From Streptomyces sp. LUP47B (GTDB lineage Bacteria; Actinomycetota; Actinomycetes; Streptomycetales; Streptomycetaceae), in the NCBI RefSeq assembly GCF_001746295.1, contig NZ_MJAH01000002.1, positions 259,485 to 323,484 of the forward strand: DNA of 64,000 nt. The letters run 5' to 3'. Below, one piece after another: positions 8,289 through 16,683 of this stretch (positions are counted from its first letter, which is position 1; every line of letters begins with the position of its first letter). The notes beneath the pieces were generated by a model. That model saw only the letters and a list, made by a program, of their open reading frames with translations, searched no databases and had not been told where the DNA came from. The position numbers and the translations under genes were made by a program.

Positions 8289-9659
8289 GTGCCCGCACCC
8301 AGCGCCCCCGCGCCCGCCCCACACCCGGGCGAACGCCAGTTCCTCCAGGCCCTGACGAGCGATCCCGAGCAGCGGGTGGTCGTCTCGGTCATCTCCCGGC
8401 TCGCCTCGTGGCGGCGGGCCGACCGGGCCCGCCCGTGGGCGAGGCGGTGGGGGGTCCCGGTGTTCTGCCTCGCGGTCGGCAGCGACGCCTACGCCAATCC
8501 CCACAACGTCGGCGACCCCCAGTTGCCGATCGTCCTCGCCTTCTGCATCCCGCTGCTGTGGCGGGAACGACGCCCCATGCTGGTCTTCGCCCTCACCACG
8601 GCCGTCTCGATCGTGTCTCTTCCTCTCGGCGTTCTGACAGGCGCCGAGTTCGCCCGGGTGATCGCCCTCTTCAACGTCGGCCGCCACTGCACCCCGCGCC
8701 GGCTGGCGGTCGCCACCGGCGTCACTCTCGTGCAACTCGTCGCATGGGCCTACTTCTTCTGGCGCGGCCGGCAACTGGAGTACGTCACGCGTCCGGAACC
8801 CATGACATTGATGGTGATGGTCACCGTGGCGGCGTTCGCGGCACTCGGGCTGCTCCTGCGGCTGGCCTACACCTACATCGACGCACTGAGGAAACAGCGT
8901 GACCAGCAGGCCCGGCTCGCCACCGCGCGGGAACGCGCCCGCGTCTCCCGCGAGATACACGACATCCTCGGCCACACCCTCGCCGTCATCGTCGGCCTCG
9001 CCGACGGCGCCGCCGCCCTCACCGAGGCCAAGCCCGAACGCGGCGCCCAGACCCTCCGCATCATCAGCGCCAGCGGCCGCGACGCCCTGTCCGAACTGCG
9101 CCGCCTGCTCGCCGTCATCGGCGACGACCACGACGGCAGGCACGGCGCGCCCCACGTCCCACTCGCCCCGCAGCCCGGCCTCGCCGACCTCGACGCGCTG
9201 CTCGACCGGGTCCGTGCCGCCGGTCCCACCGTCGCCCTGCACGCGCACGGCGACCTCACCGGCCTGGCGCCCGGACTCCAGCTGTCCGTCTACCGCATCA
9301 TCCAGGAGGCCCTGACCAACACCGTCAAGTACGCCGCCCACGACACCTCGGTCCACGTCTCCATCGCCGCCGAGCCCGACACCGTGCGCCTCACCGTCGA
9401 GGACACCGGCCCGCCCCGCACCCCACGTGCCCGCCGTGGCCCGACCGGCGGCGGCCTGGGCCTGGTCGGCATGCGCGAGCGCGCCGCCCTCTACCGGGGC
9501 GAGGTCACCGCCGGCCCCAACCCGCACGGCGGCTGGACCGTCCACGCCGTCCTCATCCCCGACGCGCCGGCCAACTCCCCGCGCACGGCGAGCACCGCCA
9601 CGACGACAGGAGAAAACCCATGGGACCGTATGCACGCGCAGCTCTGGCCGGGATCGTGA
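8289..9659 (+). CDS. NarL-type sensor histidine kinase (copy 1)
   Basis: A 456-residue membrane sensor kinase starting at GTG 8289 behind GAAGGG. The N-terminal half has several hydrophobic helices. The HisKA_3 dimerisation motif REIHDILGHTLAVI carries the phospho-acceptor His224. A HATPase_c domain follows, with the N-box around YRIIQEALTNTVKYA and G-boxes DTGPP and GLGLVGMRERA. It is closely similar along its whole length to the kinase at 10702-12012. No regulator of its own follows; the next gene overlaps its end by 40 nt and encodes an SGNH hydrolase. Confidence 0.92.
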   Translation: MPAPSAPAPAPHPGERQFLQALTSDPEQRVVVSVISRLASWRRADRARPWARRWGVPVFCLAVGSDAYANPHNVGDPQLPIVLAFCIPLLWRERRPMLVFALTTAVSIVSLPLGVLTGAEFARVIALFNVGRHCTPRRLAVATGVTLVQLVAWAYFFWRGRQLEYVTRPEPMTLMVMVTVAAFAALGLLLRLAYTYIDALRKQRDQQARLATARERARVSREIHDILGHTLAVIVGLADGAAALTEAKPERGAQTLRIISASGRDALSELRRLLAVIGDDHDGRHGAPHVPLAPQPGLADLDALLDRVRAAGPTVALHAHGDLTGLAPGLQLSVYRIIQEALTNTVKYAAHDTSVHVSIAAEPDTVRLTVEDTGPPRTPRARRGPTGGGLGLVGMRERAALYRGEVTAGPNPHGGWTVHAVLIPDAPANSPRTASTATTTGENPWDRMHAQLWPGS

Positions 9660-10555
9660 GCTGCGGCGTTCTGCTCACCGCCGTCCTCATCGGACGACCG
9701 GACGGCAACCACGACAGCTCCCGGGACGAGCGACCGCAGCCGGGGCCCTACGTCGCTCTCGGCGACTCCTACACCTCTGGCCCGAAGATCCCCCGGCAGA
9801 CCGGGACACCACCCGGCTGCGACCGCTCCGACCACAACTACCCCGCACTGGTGGCACGCCGGCTCGGCGTAGCGACTGCCGACTTCCGTGACGTCAGTTG
9901 CAGCGGGGCCACCATCACCGCCCTCACCGCGCCGCAGAAGACGTCCAACGGCACCAACCCCGCCCAGCTCGCGGCCCTCTCGAAGCGGACGCGCCTGGTC
10001 ACCCTCGGCATCGGCGGCAACGACATCGGCTTCGGCTCGACGGTCACCAAGTGCGTCACGATGGGTGCGATGTACCGCGCGACCGGCAGCGGCCGCCTCT
10101 TCTCCGACGACGCGCCCTGCGAGAAGCAGTACGTCGACGGCGGCACCGACGAAGTGACACAGAAGATCCAGGCAACCGTCCGGAAAATTTCCGCGACGCT
10201 GACCGAGATCGAACGGCGCGCGCCGAAGGCCCGGGTCTACGTCGTCGGCTATCCGGCGATCCTGCCCGCCGAAGGGAAGGGCTGCGGCGGGGAGCTGCCC
10301 CTCGCACCCGGCGACGCGAGCTACCTGCACGACAAGGGGGAGCAGCTCAACACCATGCTGCACGAGCAGGCCGAGGCCGCCGGAGCGACGTACGTCGACA
10401 CCTACTCCCCGTCCGTCGGCCACGACGCCTGCTCCGCGCAGAAAACCCGCTGGATAGAGCCCCTCCAGCCCAGCAGCCCGGCCGCCGCCGTCCACCCGAA
10501 CGCGCACGGCGAGCAGGGCATGGCCGATGCCGTGCTCCGCACGATCGCCTCATAG
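9620..10555 (+). CDS. Exported SGNH/GDSL hydrolase
   Basis: A 311-residue esterase/lipase-like protein with an N-terminal signal anchor (hydrophobic residues about 7-25). Block I GDSYTSG carries nucleophile Ser50, block III GIGGND supplies the oxyanion Gly/Asn, and block V HPN carries the catalytic His near the C-terminus. The fold is the Streptomyces secreted lipase/esterase type. The start ATG 9620 is preceded by CAGGAG and overlaps the kinase gene by 40 nt in another frame, so the two are translationally linked. It probably acts outside the membrane on an acyl ester, perhaps linked to what the flanking kinases sense. Confidence 0.88.
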   Translation: MGPYARAALAGIVSCGVLLTAVLIGRPDGNHDSSRDERPQPGPYVALGDSYTSGPKIPRQTGTPPGCDRSDHNYPALVARRLGVATADFRDVSCSGATITALTAPQKTSNGTNPAQLAALSKRTRLVTLGIGGNDIGFGSTVTKCVTMGAMYRATGSGRLFSDDAPCEKQYVDGGTDEVTQKIQATVRKISATLTEIERRAPKARVYVVGYPAILPAEGKGCGGELPLAPGDASYLHDKGEQLNTMLHEQAEAAGATYVDTYSPSVGHDACSAQKTRWIEPLQPSSPAAAVHPNAHGEQGMADAVLRTIAS

Positions 10556-10701
10556 CAGTCGCGAGGATGATGAACCCACTACTGAAGTCCGGGCCCGGCA
10601 GGCCCGTCCACGCGAGACCTCTTACGATCACGGAAGAGCGATCGGTCCCGGTCGGCGCTCTGTCCCAGGCGCCGCCCGCCCGCACCGCGAAGGGCACGAC
10701 C

Positions 10702-12012
10702 TTGACCCCCACACCGCCACCCGATTCGCGGCCCGAGCTGCCCGAGGCACTGACGAACGACGCCGAGCAGCGCGTGATCGTGTCGATCATCGCGCGGCTG
10801 TCGTCCTGGCGGTGGGCGGACCGGACTCACCCCCGGGTCCGGAGGTGGGGCGTACCGCTGTTGTGCGCCGCTCTGGGACTGCCGTCGGTACTCCATCCCG
10901 TCGGCGGATCCGGGATCGCCGACGAGCTGGTCCTCACCGTCGCCGTGGCCGTTCCGCTTCTGTGGCGGGAGCGCAGACCCATGCTGGTCTTCGCGCTCAT
11001 CACCGCCACCGCCGTGCTGATGGAGTCCACCGGGTCCCTCCACGGCGCCAACGCCAGTGCCGACGTCTCCCGCATCGTGGCCCTGTTCAACGTCGGCCGC
11101 TTCGCCACCCCCGGCCAGCTGCTCATCGCCGTCGTCATCTCCCTCATGGAGCTGGTCGCCTGGGCCGCCACACTCTGGAGCAACGGTCAGCTGCAGTACG
11201 CCACACGGCCCGAAATCCTCATACTGCTGGGGGTGGTGACGGTGACGGCCATCGCCGGCCTCGGCCTCGCCACCCGCCTGGTCAACGTCGTCATCGCCGC
11301 CCTGCAGAAAGAGAAGGACCAGCAGGCCCGCCTCGCCGTCGCCCAGGAACGCGCACGCGTCTCCCAGGAGATGCACGACATCCTCGGCCACACCCTCGCC
11401 GTGATCGTCGGCCTCGCCGACGGCGCCGCGGGCCTGACCGAGGCGAAGCCGCACCGCGGTGCCGAGACCCTGCGGATCATCGCCGGCAGCGGCCGCAGCG
11501 CCCTCGCCGAACTGCGCCGCCTCCTCGCCGTCATCGGCGACGAGACCGACCGGCCGCACGATGCCCCGCTCGCCCCGCAGCCCGGCCTGGCCGACCTCGA
11601 TCCGCTGATCGAACGGGTCCGCGCGGCAGGCACGGCCGTCACTCTCAGCACCGACGGCGACCTCACCGCACCGGCCCCGGGTCTCCAGCTCGCCGTCTAC
11701 CGCATCGTCCAGGAAGCCCTCACCAACACCCTCAAGTACGCCGCCTCCGACACCTTGGTCAGCGTCCGGGTGTCCGTCGGTTCCGACACGGTCCAGGTCG
11801 ATGTCGAGGACACCGGCCCCCCGCGCACACCCCGGGCCCGCAGACGGGGCATCGGAAGCGGCCGCGGTCTGGTCGGTATGCGCGAGCGTGCGGCCATCTA
11901 CCAGGGCCGGGTCACCGCCGGGCCCAACCGCGAGGGCGGCTGGAGCGTCCACGCCCGTCTCCTGACCGCCCCGCCCGTCAGAACGACCACAACGGAGAAC
12001 CCGCGCACATGA
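10702..12012 (+). CDS. NarL-type sensor histidine kinase (copy 2)
   Basis: A 436-residue paralogue of the 8289-9659 kinase. TTG 10702 is favoured because GAAGGG precedes it as in copy 1 and because homology to copy 1 begins here (ALTNDAEQRVIVSIIARLSSW). ATG 10567 would give 481 residues, with an unconserved head. Hydrophobic helices fill the N-terminal half, the HisKA_3 motif QEMHDILGHTLAVI carries His225, and HATPase G-boxes follow. Its stop overlaps the response regulator start (ATGA), so this kinase is the regulator's direct partner. Confidence 0.9.
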   Translation: MTPTPPPDSRPELPEALTNDAEQRVIVSIIARLSSWRWADRTHPRVRRWGVPLLCAALGLPSVLHPVGGSGIADELVLTVAVAVPLLWRERRPMLVFALITATAVLMESTGSLHGANASADVSRIVALFNVGRFATPGQLLIAVVISLMELVAWAATLWSNGQLQYATRPEILILLGVVTVTAIAGLGLATRLVNVVIAALQKEKDQQARLAVAQERARVSQEMHDILGHTLAVIVGLADGAAGLTEAKPHRGAETLRIIAGSGRSALAELRRLLAVIGDETDRPHDAPLAPQPGLADLDPLIERVRAAGTAVTLSTDGDLTAPAPGLQLAVYRIVQEALTNTLKYAASDTLVSVRVSVGSDTVQVDVEDTGPPRTPRARRRGIGSGRGLVGMRERAAIYQGRVTAGPNREGGWSVHARLLTAPPVRTTTTENPRT

Positions 12013-12665
12013 CCACCGTGCTCATCGTCGACGACCAGGCTCTGCAACGCCTCGGCTTCAGCATGCTCCTGGAACAGCACCCCGATCTCACCCTCATCGG
12101 TGAGGCCACCCATGGCGCCGAAGCCGTCCGCAAGACCGCCGAGCTCAAGCCCGATGTCGTCCTCATGGACGTCCGCATGCCCGGCATGGACGGCATCGAG
12201 GCCACCAGACGCATCGTCGAGTCCGGCGGCCGCTCCCGCATCCTGGTCCTGACCACCTTCGACCTCGACGAATACGCCTACGACGCCCTGCGGGCCGGAG
12301 CCTCCGGGTTCCTGCTGAAGGACGCCATGCCCGACGAGCTCGTCGCCGGAATCCGCGCCGTGGCCGCCGGGGACGCCGTCATCTCGCCCGGTCTGACCCG
12401 CAAGCTCATCGATGCCTTCGGCAGCCGTCTGCCGGGCCACACGCCCGAACAGCAACGTCAGCTGGCCCGCCTCACCAACCGCGAACGCGAGGTACTCACC
12501 GCCATGGCGACCGGCTGGAGCAACACCGAGATCGCCGAACGCCTCTCCCTCGCCGAGTCCACCGTCAAGTCACACGTGAGCAGCATCCTCACCAAGATCG
12601 GGGTCCGGGACCGGGTCCAAGCGGTGATCTTCGCCTTCGACACCGGCCTCGTCCGACCTGCCTGA
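12009..12665 (+). CDS. NarL/LuxR-type response regulator
   Basis: A 218-residue regulator. The receiver domain has the acidic pair at residues 8-9, phospho-acceptor Asp54 (LMDVRMPG) and the conserved Thr/Lys (VLTTF, LLKD). A C-terminal LuxR helix-turn-helix follows (LTNREREVLTAMATGWSNTEIAERL, then SLAESTVKSHVSSIL). ATG overlaps the kinase TGA. It may serve both paralogous kinases and control the MMPL gene. Its last 96 nt overlap the end of the convergent DedA gene. Confidence 0.95.
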   Translation: MTTVLIVDDQALQRLGFSMLLEQHPDLTLIGEATHGAEAVRKTAELKPDVVLMDVRMPGMDGIEATRRIVESGGRSRILVLTTFDLDEYAYDALRAGASGFLLKDAMPDELVAGIRAVAAGDAVISPGLTRKLIDAFGSRLPGHTPEQQRQLARLTNREREVLTAMATGWSNTEIAERLSLAESTVKSHVSSILTKIGVRDRVQAVIFAFDTGLVRPA

Positions 12666-13250
12666 CCATGCTCGCCACAGCAGGGCGCCCCCGATCACCA
12701 CCAGCGCGGCCAGGGCGAGGGCCGGGCCGCCCAGGGTGAGGACGCGCTGGAGAGAGGTCGCGGCGGCATATCCGACACCTGCTTCCGCGGTGGCCCATAC
12801 ACAGGCGGCGACGGCGCTGTACGGGGCGATGCGGCGGTAGGGCAGCCGGGTGGCGCCCGCGGAGTGCGGGGCGAGGGTGCGCACCACGGGCAGGAAGCGG
12901 GCCAGGAAGACCGCCCGGCCGCCGTGGCGCGTCATCAGCGTCTCGGCCTGGTGCCAGGCGGCGCCCGGTATCCGACGGCCCATCCGGCCTTGGCGCAGCC
13001 GGTCACCGAGGAACCTGCCGGTGCGGTGGGCGAGGAAGTCGCCCGCCACCACCGCTCCGGCCGCGGCGGCGATGACGAGAAGAAGGCTAAGGGGGCCGGT
13101 GCGGGCCAGTGCGCCGGCGGTCAGGAGCAGGGTCAGCGTGGGGATGAAAGCGCCGACGAGAAGGATCGACTCGGCCAGGACGGCGGCGGCCACCACCGCG
13201 TACGCCGCGGTCGGCGAGAGGTGGCCGAGGATGTCGGACAGCGCGTTCAC
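12570..13250 (-). CDS. DedA family membrane protein
   Basis: A 226-residue DedA/SNARE-associated protein from GTG 13250, which overlaps the TGA of the upstream methyltransferase (GTGA) and follows GGACGAGG. Family features are visible: glutamate in the first re-entrant segment (AESILLVGAFIPT), the central FLARFLPVVRTLAPHSAG motif with conserved Arg residues, and about five membrane segments. DedA proteins help transport polyprenyl phosphate or phospholipid across the membrane. The coding end lies inside the convergent response regulator gene, a 96-nt tail-to-tail overlap. Confidence 0.85.
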   Translation of the reverse strand: MNALSDILGHLSPTAAYAVVAAAVLAESILLVGAFIPTLTLLLTAGALARTGPLSLLLVIAAAAGAVVAGDFLAHRTGRFLGDRLRQGRMGRRIPGAAWHQAETLMTRHGGRAVFLARFLPVVRTLAPHSAGATRLPYRRIAPYSAVAACVWATAEAGVGYAAATSLQRVLTLGGPALALAALVVIGGALLWRAWSGRSDEAGVEGEDHRLDPVPDPDLGEDAAHV

Positions 13251-13978
13251 GGCCTCGTCCCGTCGAACTGCGGCTCGGGGCGGGGGTGCTCCGCGGAGAG
13301 GAGGGGACGTTGCAGGTGCCAGACGCAGGCTGGGGGCAGGTTGGCCCATACCGTCCAGCGGCCCGTGGCGTACGTTCGCTGGTAGGCGGCCATGATCTCG
13401 TCGACGGCGGCGTGCCGGCGGGCCTCGGCTCGCGATGCCGCCAGGGCGCGGGCCCTGCGGGTGCCGAGGTAGGCGAAGTAGGTCAGCGTGCCGCCGGGGT
13501 GGAGGAGCTCCAGGTAGCGGTCCATGATGCGCTCGACCTGCACGGGCGTGAAGTTGGTCAGCGGCAGCCCCGAGACGATGACGTCGTAGCGCTGGTCGGT
13601 GTCGAGCTGCTCGACGTAGGTCTGATGCACGGTCACTTGTGCAGGCCTGGCCGCCAGGTGTGGGTGCGTGGTGACGAGGTGGCGCAGTCGCGCGGCGAAA
13701 CGGGGGTTGGCCTCGACGATGTCCAGGCGGCTGCCGCGGGACAGCTGGGGGATCAGGGCCCGGGTGACGGGACCGGTGCCGGCCCCGGCTTCCAGGACCG
13801 CCAGCGGGCGGGGCGCCTGAGTCCGTACCGGTTCGGTGAGCGCGCGGGCCAGGGCCGTGCCGCTGGGGGCTATGGCACCCGTGGTGCGCAGATCACGGGC
13901 CGCTTCGATCAGGAACATCCAGCCTTCGGCGTTGCGCTGCGCCAGGACACGGTCGTGGGAGGTGGTCCAGTCGTTCAT
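13247..13978 (-). CDS. Class I SAM methyltransferase, PmtA-like
   Basis: A 243-residue methyltransferase. The SAM-binding motif I is VLEAGAGTGPVTRAL, motif II includes the acidic LDIVEANP, and YDVIVSGLPLTNF matches the motif of phospholipid N-methyltransferases (PmtA type). It may methylate phosphatidylethanolamine or a related lipid; coupling to a DedA membrane gene fits lipid work but does not prove it. On the minus strand TAGCGT (13986-13991) ends 7 nt before the ATG, so the transcript may be leaderless. Confidence 0.8.
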   Translation of the reverse strand: MNDWTTSHDRVLAQRNAEGWMFLIEAARDLRTTGAIAPSGTALARALTEPVRTQAPRPLAVLEAGAGTGPVTRALIPQLSRGSRLDIVEANPRFAARLRHLVTTHPHLAARPAQVTVHQTYVEQLDTDQRYDVIVSGLPLTNFTPVQVERIMDRYLELLHPGGTLTYFAYLGTRRARALAASRAEARRHAAVDEIMAAYQRTYATGRWTVWANLPPACVWHLQRPLLSAEHPRPEPQFDGTRP

Positions 13979-13985
13979 GGAATCG

Positions 13986-13991
13986 ACGCTA
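13986..13991 (-). promoter_or_regulatory. Predicted -10 of methyltransferase-DedA operon
   Basis: TAGCGT on the minus strand is followed by 7 nt and then the ATG at 13978, the spacing expected of a leaderless Streptomyces transcript. No clear -35 was seen. Confidence 0.4.
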
Positions 13992-14035
13992 GAAAGCCGC
14001 GTTCAGTATCGGATCCGTCGTTCTGTGACGGCGTG

Positions 14036-14053
14036 CCCCTACGAAAGTAGGGG
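14036..14053. promoter_or_regulatory. Perfect inverted repeat, probable regulator site
   Basis: CCCCTAC-GAAA-GTAGGGG has perfect 7-bp arms and a 4-nt centre, placed between the divergent methyltransferase and kinase genes. A TAC-N4-GTA dyad of this kind suits a dimeric NarL-type regulator, and the regulator gene at 15253 is the natural candidate. It could also fold as a hairpin if transcribed. Confidence 0.55.
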
Positions 14054-14097
14054 GTGAGCGTCGTCGATCGCCGGACGGAACCGCACACCGGTCTGCC

Positions 14098-14103
14098 TAG
14101 CAT
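14098..14103 (+). promoter_or_regulatory. Predicted -10 of second two-component operon
   Basis: TAGCAT on the plus strand is followed 8 nt later by GTG 14111, in frame with the kinase. That spacing suggests a leaderless transcript starting at GTG 14111 and would place the dyad at 14036-14053 near -60 to -75, an activator position. Confidence 0.4.
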
Positions 14104-15256
14104 GGGCCCGGTGAGCAGCAGAGGAGGCCGCAGGTGGCCGGCCTACGGACGGGGCGCACTCGTGGCGCTGTGCGTAGTGGCCGCTGCGCTGAACGACATG
14201 TCGTTCGAAGGGCGCCACCCGGCTGCCGTCATCACGGCGGCGCTGGTGTGCGGAGCGGCCCTGCTCGTGCCCCGGCTGCGATGGCCGGTCGCGCCGCTGC
14301 TGGTCACCGTGGCCACGGCGTGGTGGGGATGGCCGTTACTGCCGCTGCTCGCGGTCGCCCTGTTCGACCTGGCCGTGGATCGCCGGGCGCGGGTGGCGGT
14401 GGGATGTGCCGTCGCCGCCCTGGGCGCCAACCTGATCGGTTACCGGGCCACCTCCCTGTGGACGGCGCAGTCCTACGCGTCCACGCTGCTGCTACCGGTG
14501 CTGGCCGTGCTCGTCGGGCTGTGGTGGGGTGGCCGGCGCCGTCTGGTCCAGGCACTGGCGGCGGACGTCGAGCACCTGCGTGTCGAGTCGCAGCTGCGTG
14601 AGGAAGCGGCCCGCATCGCGGAACGGTCCCGTATCGCCGCCGAGATGCACGACGTCCTGGCCCACCGCCTGAGCCTGATCGCCCTGCACACCGGCGTGCT
14701 GGCCACGAAGGGCGACACGCTGCCTGCACCGGTGGTCGAACGACTCGGCCTGCTGCGCACGGCGTCCGTCGAAGCCCTCACCGATCTGCGCGACGTACTC
14801 GGTGTGCTGCGCGACTCCGACGCCACGCCGGCCGGCGCCGCGCCCACGCCGGTGATGAGGGACGTGGGGGAACTGGCGGACGAGGCCCGCGCCGCCGGCC
14901 AGCACGTCGAGCTGATCACCGACGGCCATCCCGAGCAGGCTCCCACCACCCACCGCTTGGCCGTGCACCGCGTCGTCCAGGAGGCACTGACCAACGCCCG
15001 CAAGCACGCCGACGGTGCTCCGGTGACCGTACGCATCGACTACCGGCCGCCCGCCACCCTCGTCGAGGTCACCAACCCTGCCGGCACTCCCCGCACGGAC
15101 ACCGTCGGCAGTGGTTACGGACTTGTCGGCCTGCGCGAACGCGTCACCACCCTCGGCGGCCGCCTGAACGCCGGACCGGCCGGCGCGGGCGCGTGGCGCG
15201 TGGCCGCCCGCATCCCCCACCCCCTCGTCATCGAACAGAACGGCACCCCCACATGA
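14102..15256 (+). CDS. NarL-type sensor histidine kinase
   Basis: A sensor kinase of 384 residues from ATG 14102. GTG 14111 (leaderless) or GTG 14054 are alternatives, and none has a good ribosome site. Five or so membrane helices fill residues 15-140. The HisKA_3 motif AEMHDVLAHRLSLIA carries His183, and HATPase N and G boxes follow (VQEALTNARKHA, GYGLVGLRERV). Codon 79 is TTA, rare in Streptomyces, which would make translation depend on the bldA tRNA. It overlaps the response regulator by ATGA. The input is unknown. Confidence 0.92.
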   Translation: MGPVSSRGGRRWPAYGRGALVALCVVAAALNDMSFEGRHPAAVITAALVCGAALLVPRLRWPVAPLLVTVATAWWGWPLLPLLAVALFDLAVDRRARVAVGCAVAALGANLIGYRATSLWTAQSYASTLLLPVLAVLVGLWWGGRRRLVQALAADVEHLRVESQLREEAARIAERSRIAAEMHDVLAHRLSLIALHTGVLATKGDTLPAPVVERLGLLRTASVEALTDLRDVLGVLRDSDATPAGAAPTPVMRDVGELADEARAAGQHVELITDGHPEQAPTTHRLAVHRVVQEALTNARKHADGAPVTVRIDYRPPATLVEVTNPAGTPRTDTVGSGYGLVGLRERVTTLGGRLNAGPAGAGAWRVAARIPHPLVIEQNGTPT

Positions 15257-15903
15257 TCCGCGCCATGATCGTCGACGATGACGCCCTGGTCCGCCTCGGC
15301 CTGACGGACCTCCTTGAAGGCGACCCCGGCATCAAGGTCGTAGCCCAGGCGGCCGACGGTCTGCAGGCCGTCGAGCAGGCCACCGCTCACCGCATCGACG
15401 TCGCCCTCGTCGACGTTCGCATGCCACGCATGGACGGCATCACCGCCACGGCCCGGCTGCGGGCCCTGCCGCATCCCCCGAAGGTGATCACCCTCACCAC
15501 GTTCGACCTCGACGAATACGTCTACGACGCCCTTGCCGCCGGAGCCGACGGGTTCCTCCTCAAGGACACCGACCCCGCCGAAATGCTGCGTGCCGTCCAC
15601 CTGGTGGCCGCCGGGTCCGCCATGCTCCACCCCACCGCGGCCCGCCGCCTCATCGACCGCTACCACGCCACGAACCAGCCCCAAGTCACAGCGGCCCAGG
15701 CCCGGTTGGAGCGGCTCACCCCCCGCGAACGGGACGTACTCGCCCTGCTCGCCCAGGGCGACACCAACGCCGACATCGCCACCCGCCTCACCATGCGCGA
15801 GAGCACCGTCAAGGCTCACGTGAGCCGCATCCTGACCGCGCTGGCGGTCACCAACCGCGTCCAGGCAGCACTGGTGGCCCGCGACGCCGGCCTCACCACC
15901 TGA
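15253..15903 (+). CDS. NarL/LuxR-type response regulator
   Basis: A 216-residue regulator coupled to the kinase by an ATGA overlap. The receiver has acidic residues in IVDDDAL, phospho-acceptor Asp54 (LVDVRMPR), and the conserved Thr and Lys (TLTTF, LLKD). The LuxR domain (LTPRERDVLALLAQGDTNADIATRL) ends the protein. The perfect dyad at 14036-14053 is a likely self-target. Confidence 0.95.
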   Translation: MIRAMIVDDDALVRLGLTDLLEGDPGIKVVAQAADGLQAVEQATAHRIDVALVDVRMPRMDGITATARLRALPHPPKVITLTTFDLDEYVYDALAAGADGFLLKDTDPAEMLRAVHLVAAGSAMLHPTAARRLIDRYHATNQPQVTAAQARLERLTPRERDVLALLAQGDTNADIATRLTMRESTVKAHVSRILTALAVTNRVQAALVARDAGLTT

Positions 15904-15926
15904 CCGGGACGGCAGCACCGGGGGAG

Positions 15927-16406
15927 TTACTCGGACTCTTCCTGCGGTAGCTCGCGGCTGTTGATCGCGTCGGTGATGGCGTAGGCGGTGCGGACGAAGG
16001 ACTCCGCCTCCTGCGCAGACAGGTTCTGTGCCGAGGTCTCCTCCAGGGCCTGCCACATGGCCGCGATGGGCTCGCGCAGGGCACGGCCCTTGTCGGTGAG
16101 GTGGACGACCATGACACGCCGGTCGTGTGCGGCCGGCTCGCGCACCAGCAGGCCGGCGTCCTGCATGCGGCGCAGGGACTTGGAGACGGTGGAGTGGTCC
16201 AGGCCGACGCTTTCGAGCAGCTCGGACTGGGTCTGGCCGTCCCGGTCGAGGAGTTGCATCAGCAGCAGTTCCTGTCCGGGATGCAGGTCCATCTCGCGGA
16301 GCATGGCGGCGGCGCGGGCTCGATGTGCGCGGGCGAGCTGGAAGATCGCGTAGCTCATCGGCCCCTCGCCGGCCGTGGAGGGGGTGCGGTGTGTGGGGGC
16401 GGGCAT
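15927..16406 (-). CDS. MarR family transcriptional regulator
   Basis: A 159-residue winged-helix regulator. The DNA-binding core is TQSELLESVGLDHSTVSKSLRRMQDAGLLVREP, followed by the wing with DRRVMVVHLTDKG. ATG 16406 has GAGGAA 8 nt upstream. ATG 16358 (MSYAIFQLARAHRA, 143 residues, preceded by GGCGAGGGG) is equally plausible and nearer the usual family length. Its 5' end abuts a decayed ene-reductase remnant. MarR genes often control an adjacent reductase, so this regulator may have lost its partner. Confidence 0.92.
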   Translation of the reverse strand: MPAPTHRTPSTAGEGPMSYAIFQLARAHRARAAAMLREMDLHPGQELLLMQLLDRDGQTQSELLESVGLDHSTVSKSLRRMQDAGLLVREPAAHDRRVMVVHLTDKGRALREPIAAMWQALEETSAQNLSAQEAESFVRTAYAITDAINSRELPQEESE

Positions 16407-16427
16407 GATGCGGTTCCTCGGACGGTG

Positions 16428-16560
16428 TGGGTGGGGTAGTCGGTGTAGCCGGCCACTCCGCCGCCGTAGAAGGTCGCCGGGTCGGGGGTGTTCAGCGGCG
16501 CGTCAGAGCGTAGCCGCTCAACCAGATCCGGGTGGGGGAGGGCGAGGGCGCGCCGACCAG
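16428..16560 (-). pseudogene. Ene-reductase (Old Yellow Enzyme) C-terminal remnant
   Basis: Read leftwards, this encodes HPDLVERLRSDAPLNTPDPA followed by TFYGGGVAGYTDYPT, the unmistakable C-terminus of NemA/OYE-type alkene reductases. Upstream the frame is broken and family similarity is lost within about 20 codons, and no N-terminal barrel is present. The frame runs on past the normal end to a TGA overlapping ATG 16358 of the MarR gene. It is a truncated relic, not an active flavoenzyme. The rest of 16560-16683 shows no gene. Confidence 0.75.
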
Positions 16561-16683
16561 CCCCGGCACCTCATCGCCCACCTTCACGTCCGGCCTGCCC
16601 TGATCCCCGCTTGGCGGGCCGGATGTTCATGACGACTTGGCGGATCACGGTCGTCCATGGCATGCGTCATCCGCCGGCGTTCG

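Noticed and set aside
16601..16683. Further part of the ene-reductase pseudogene
   Set aside because: No reading frame matches the family upstream of about 16560-16600; the similarity stops there.
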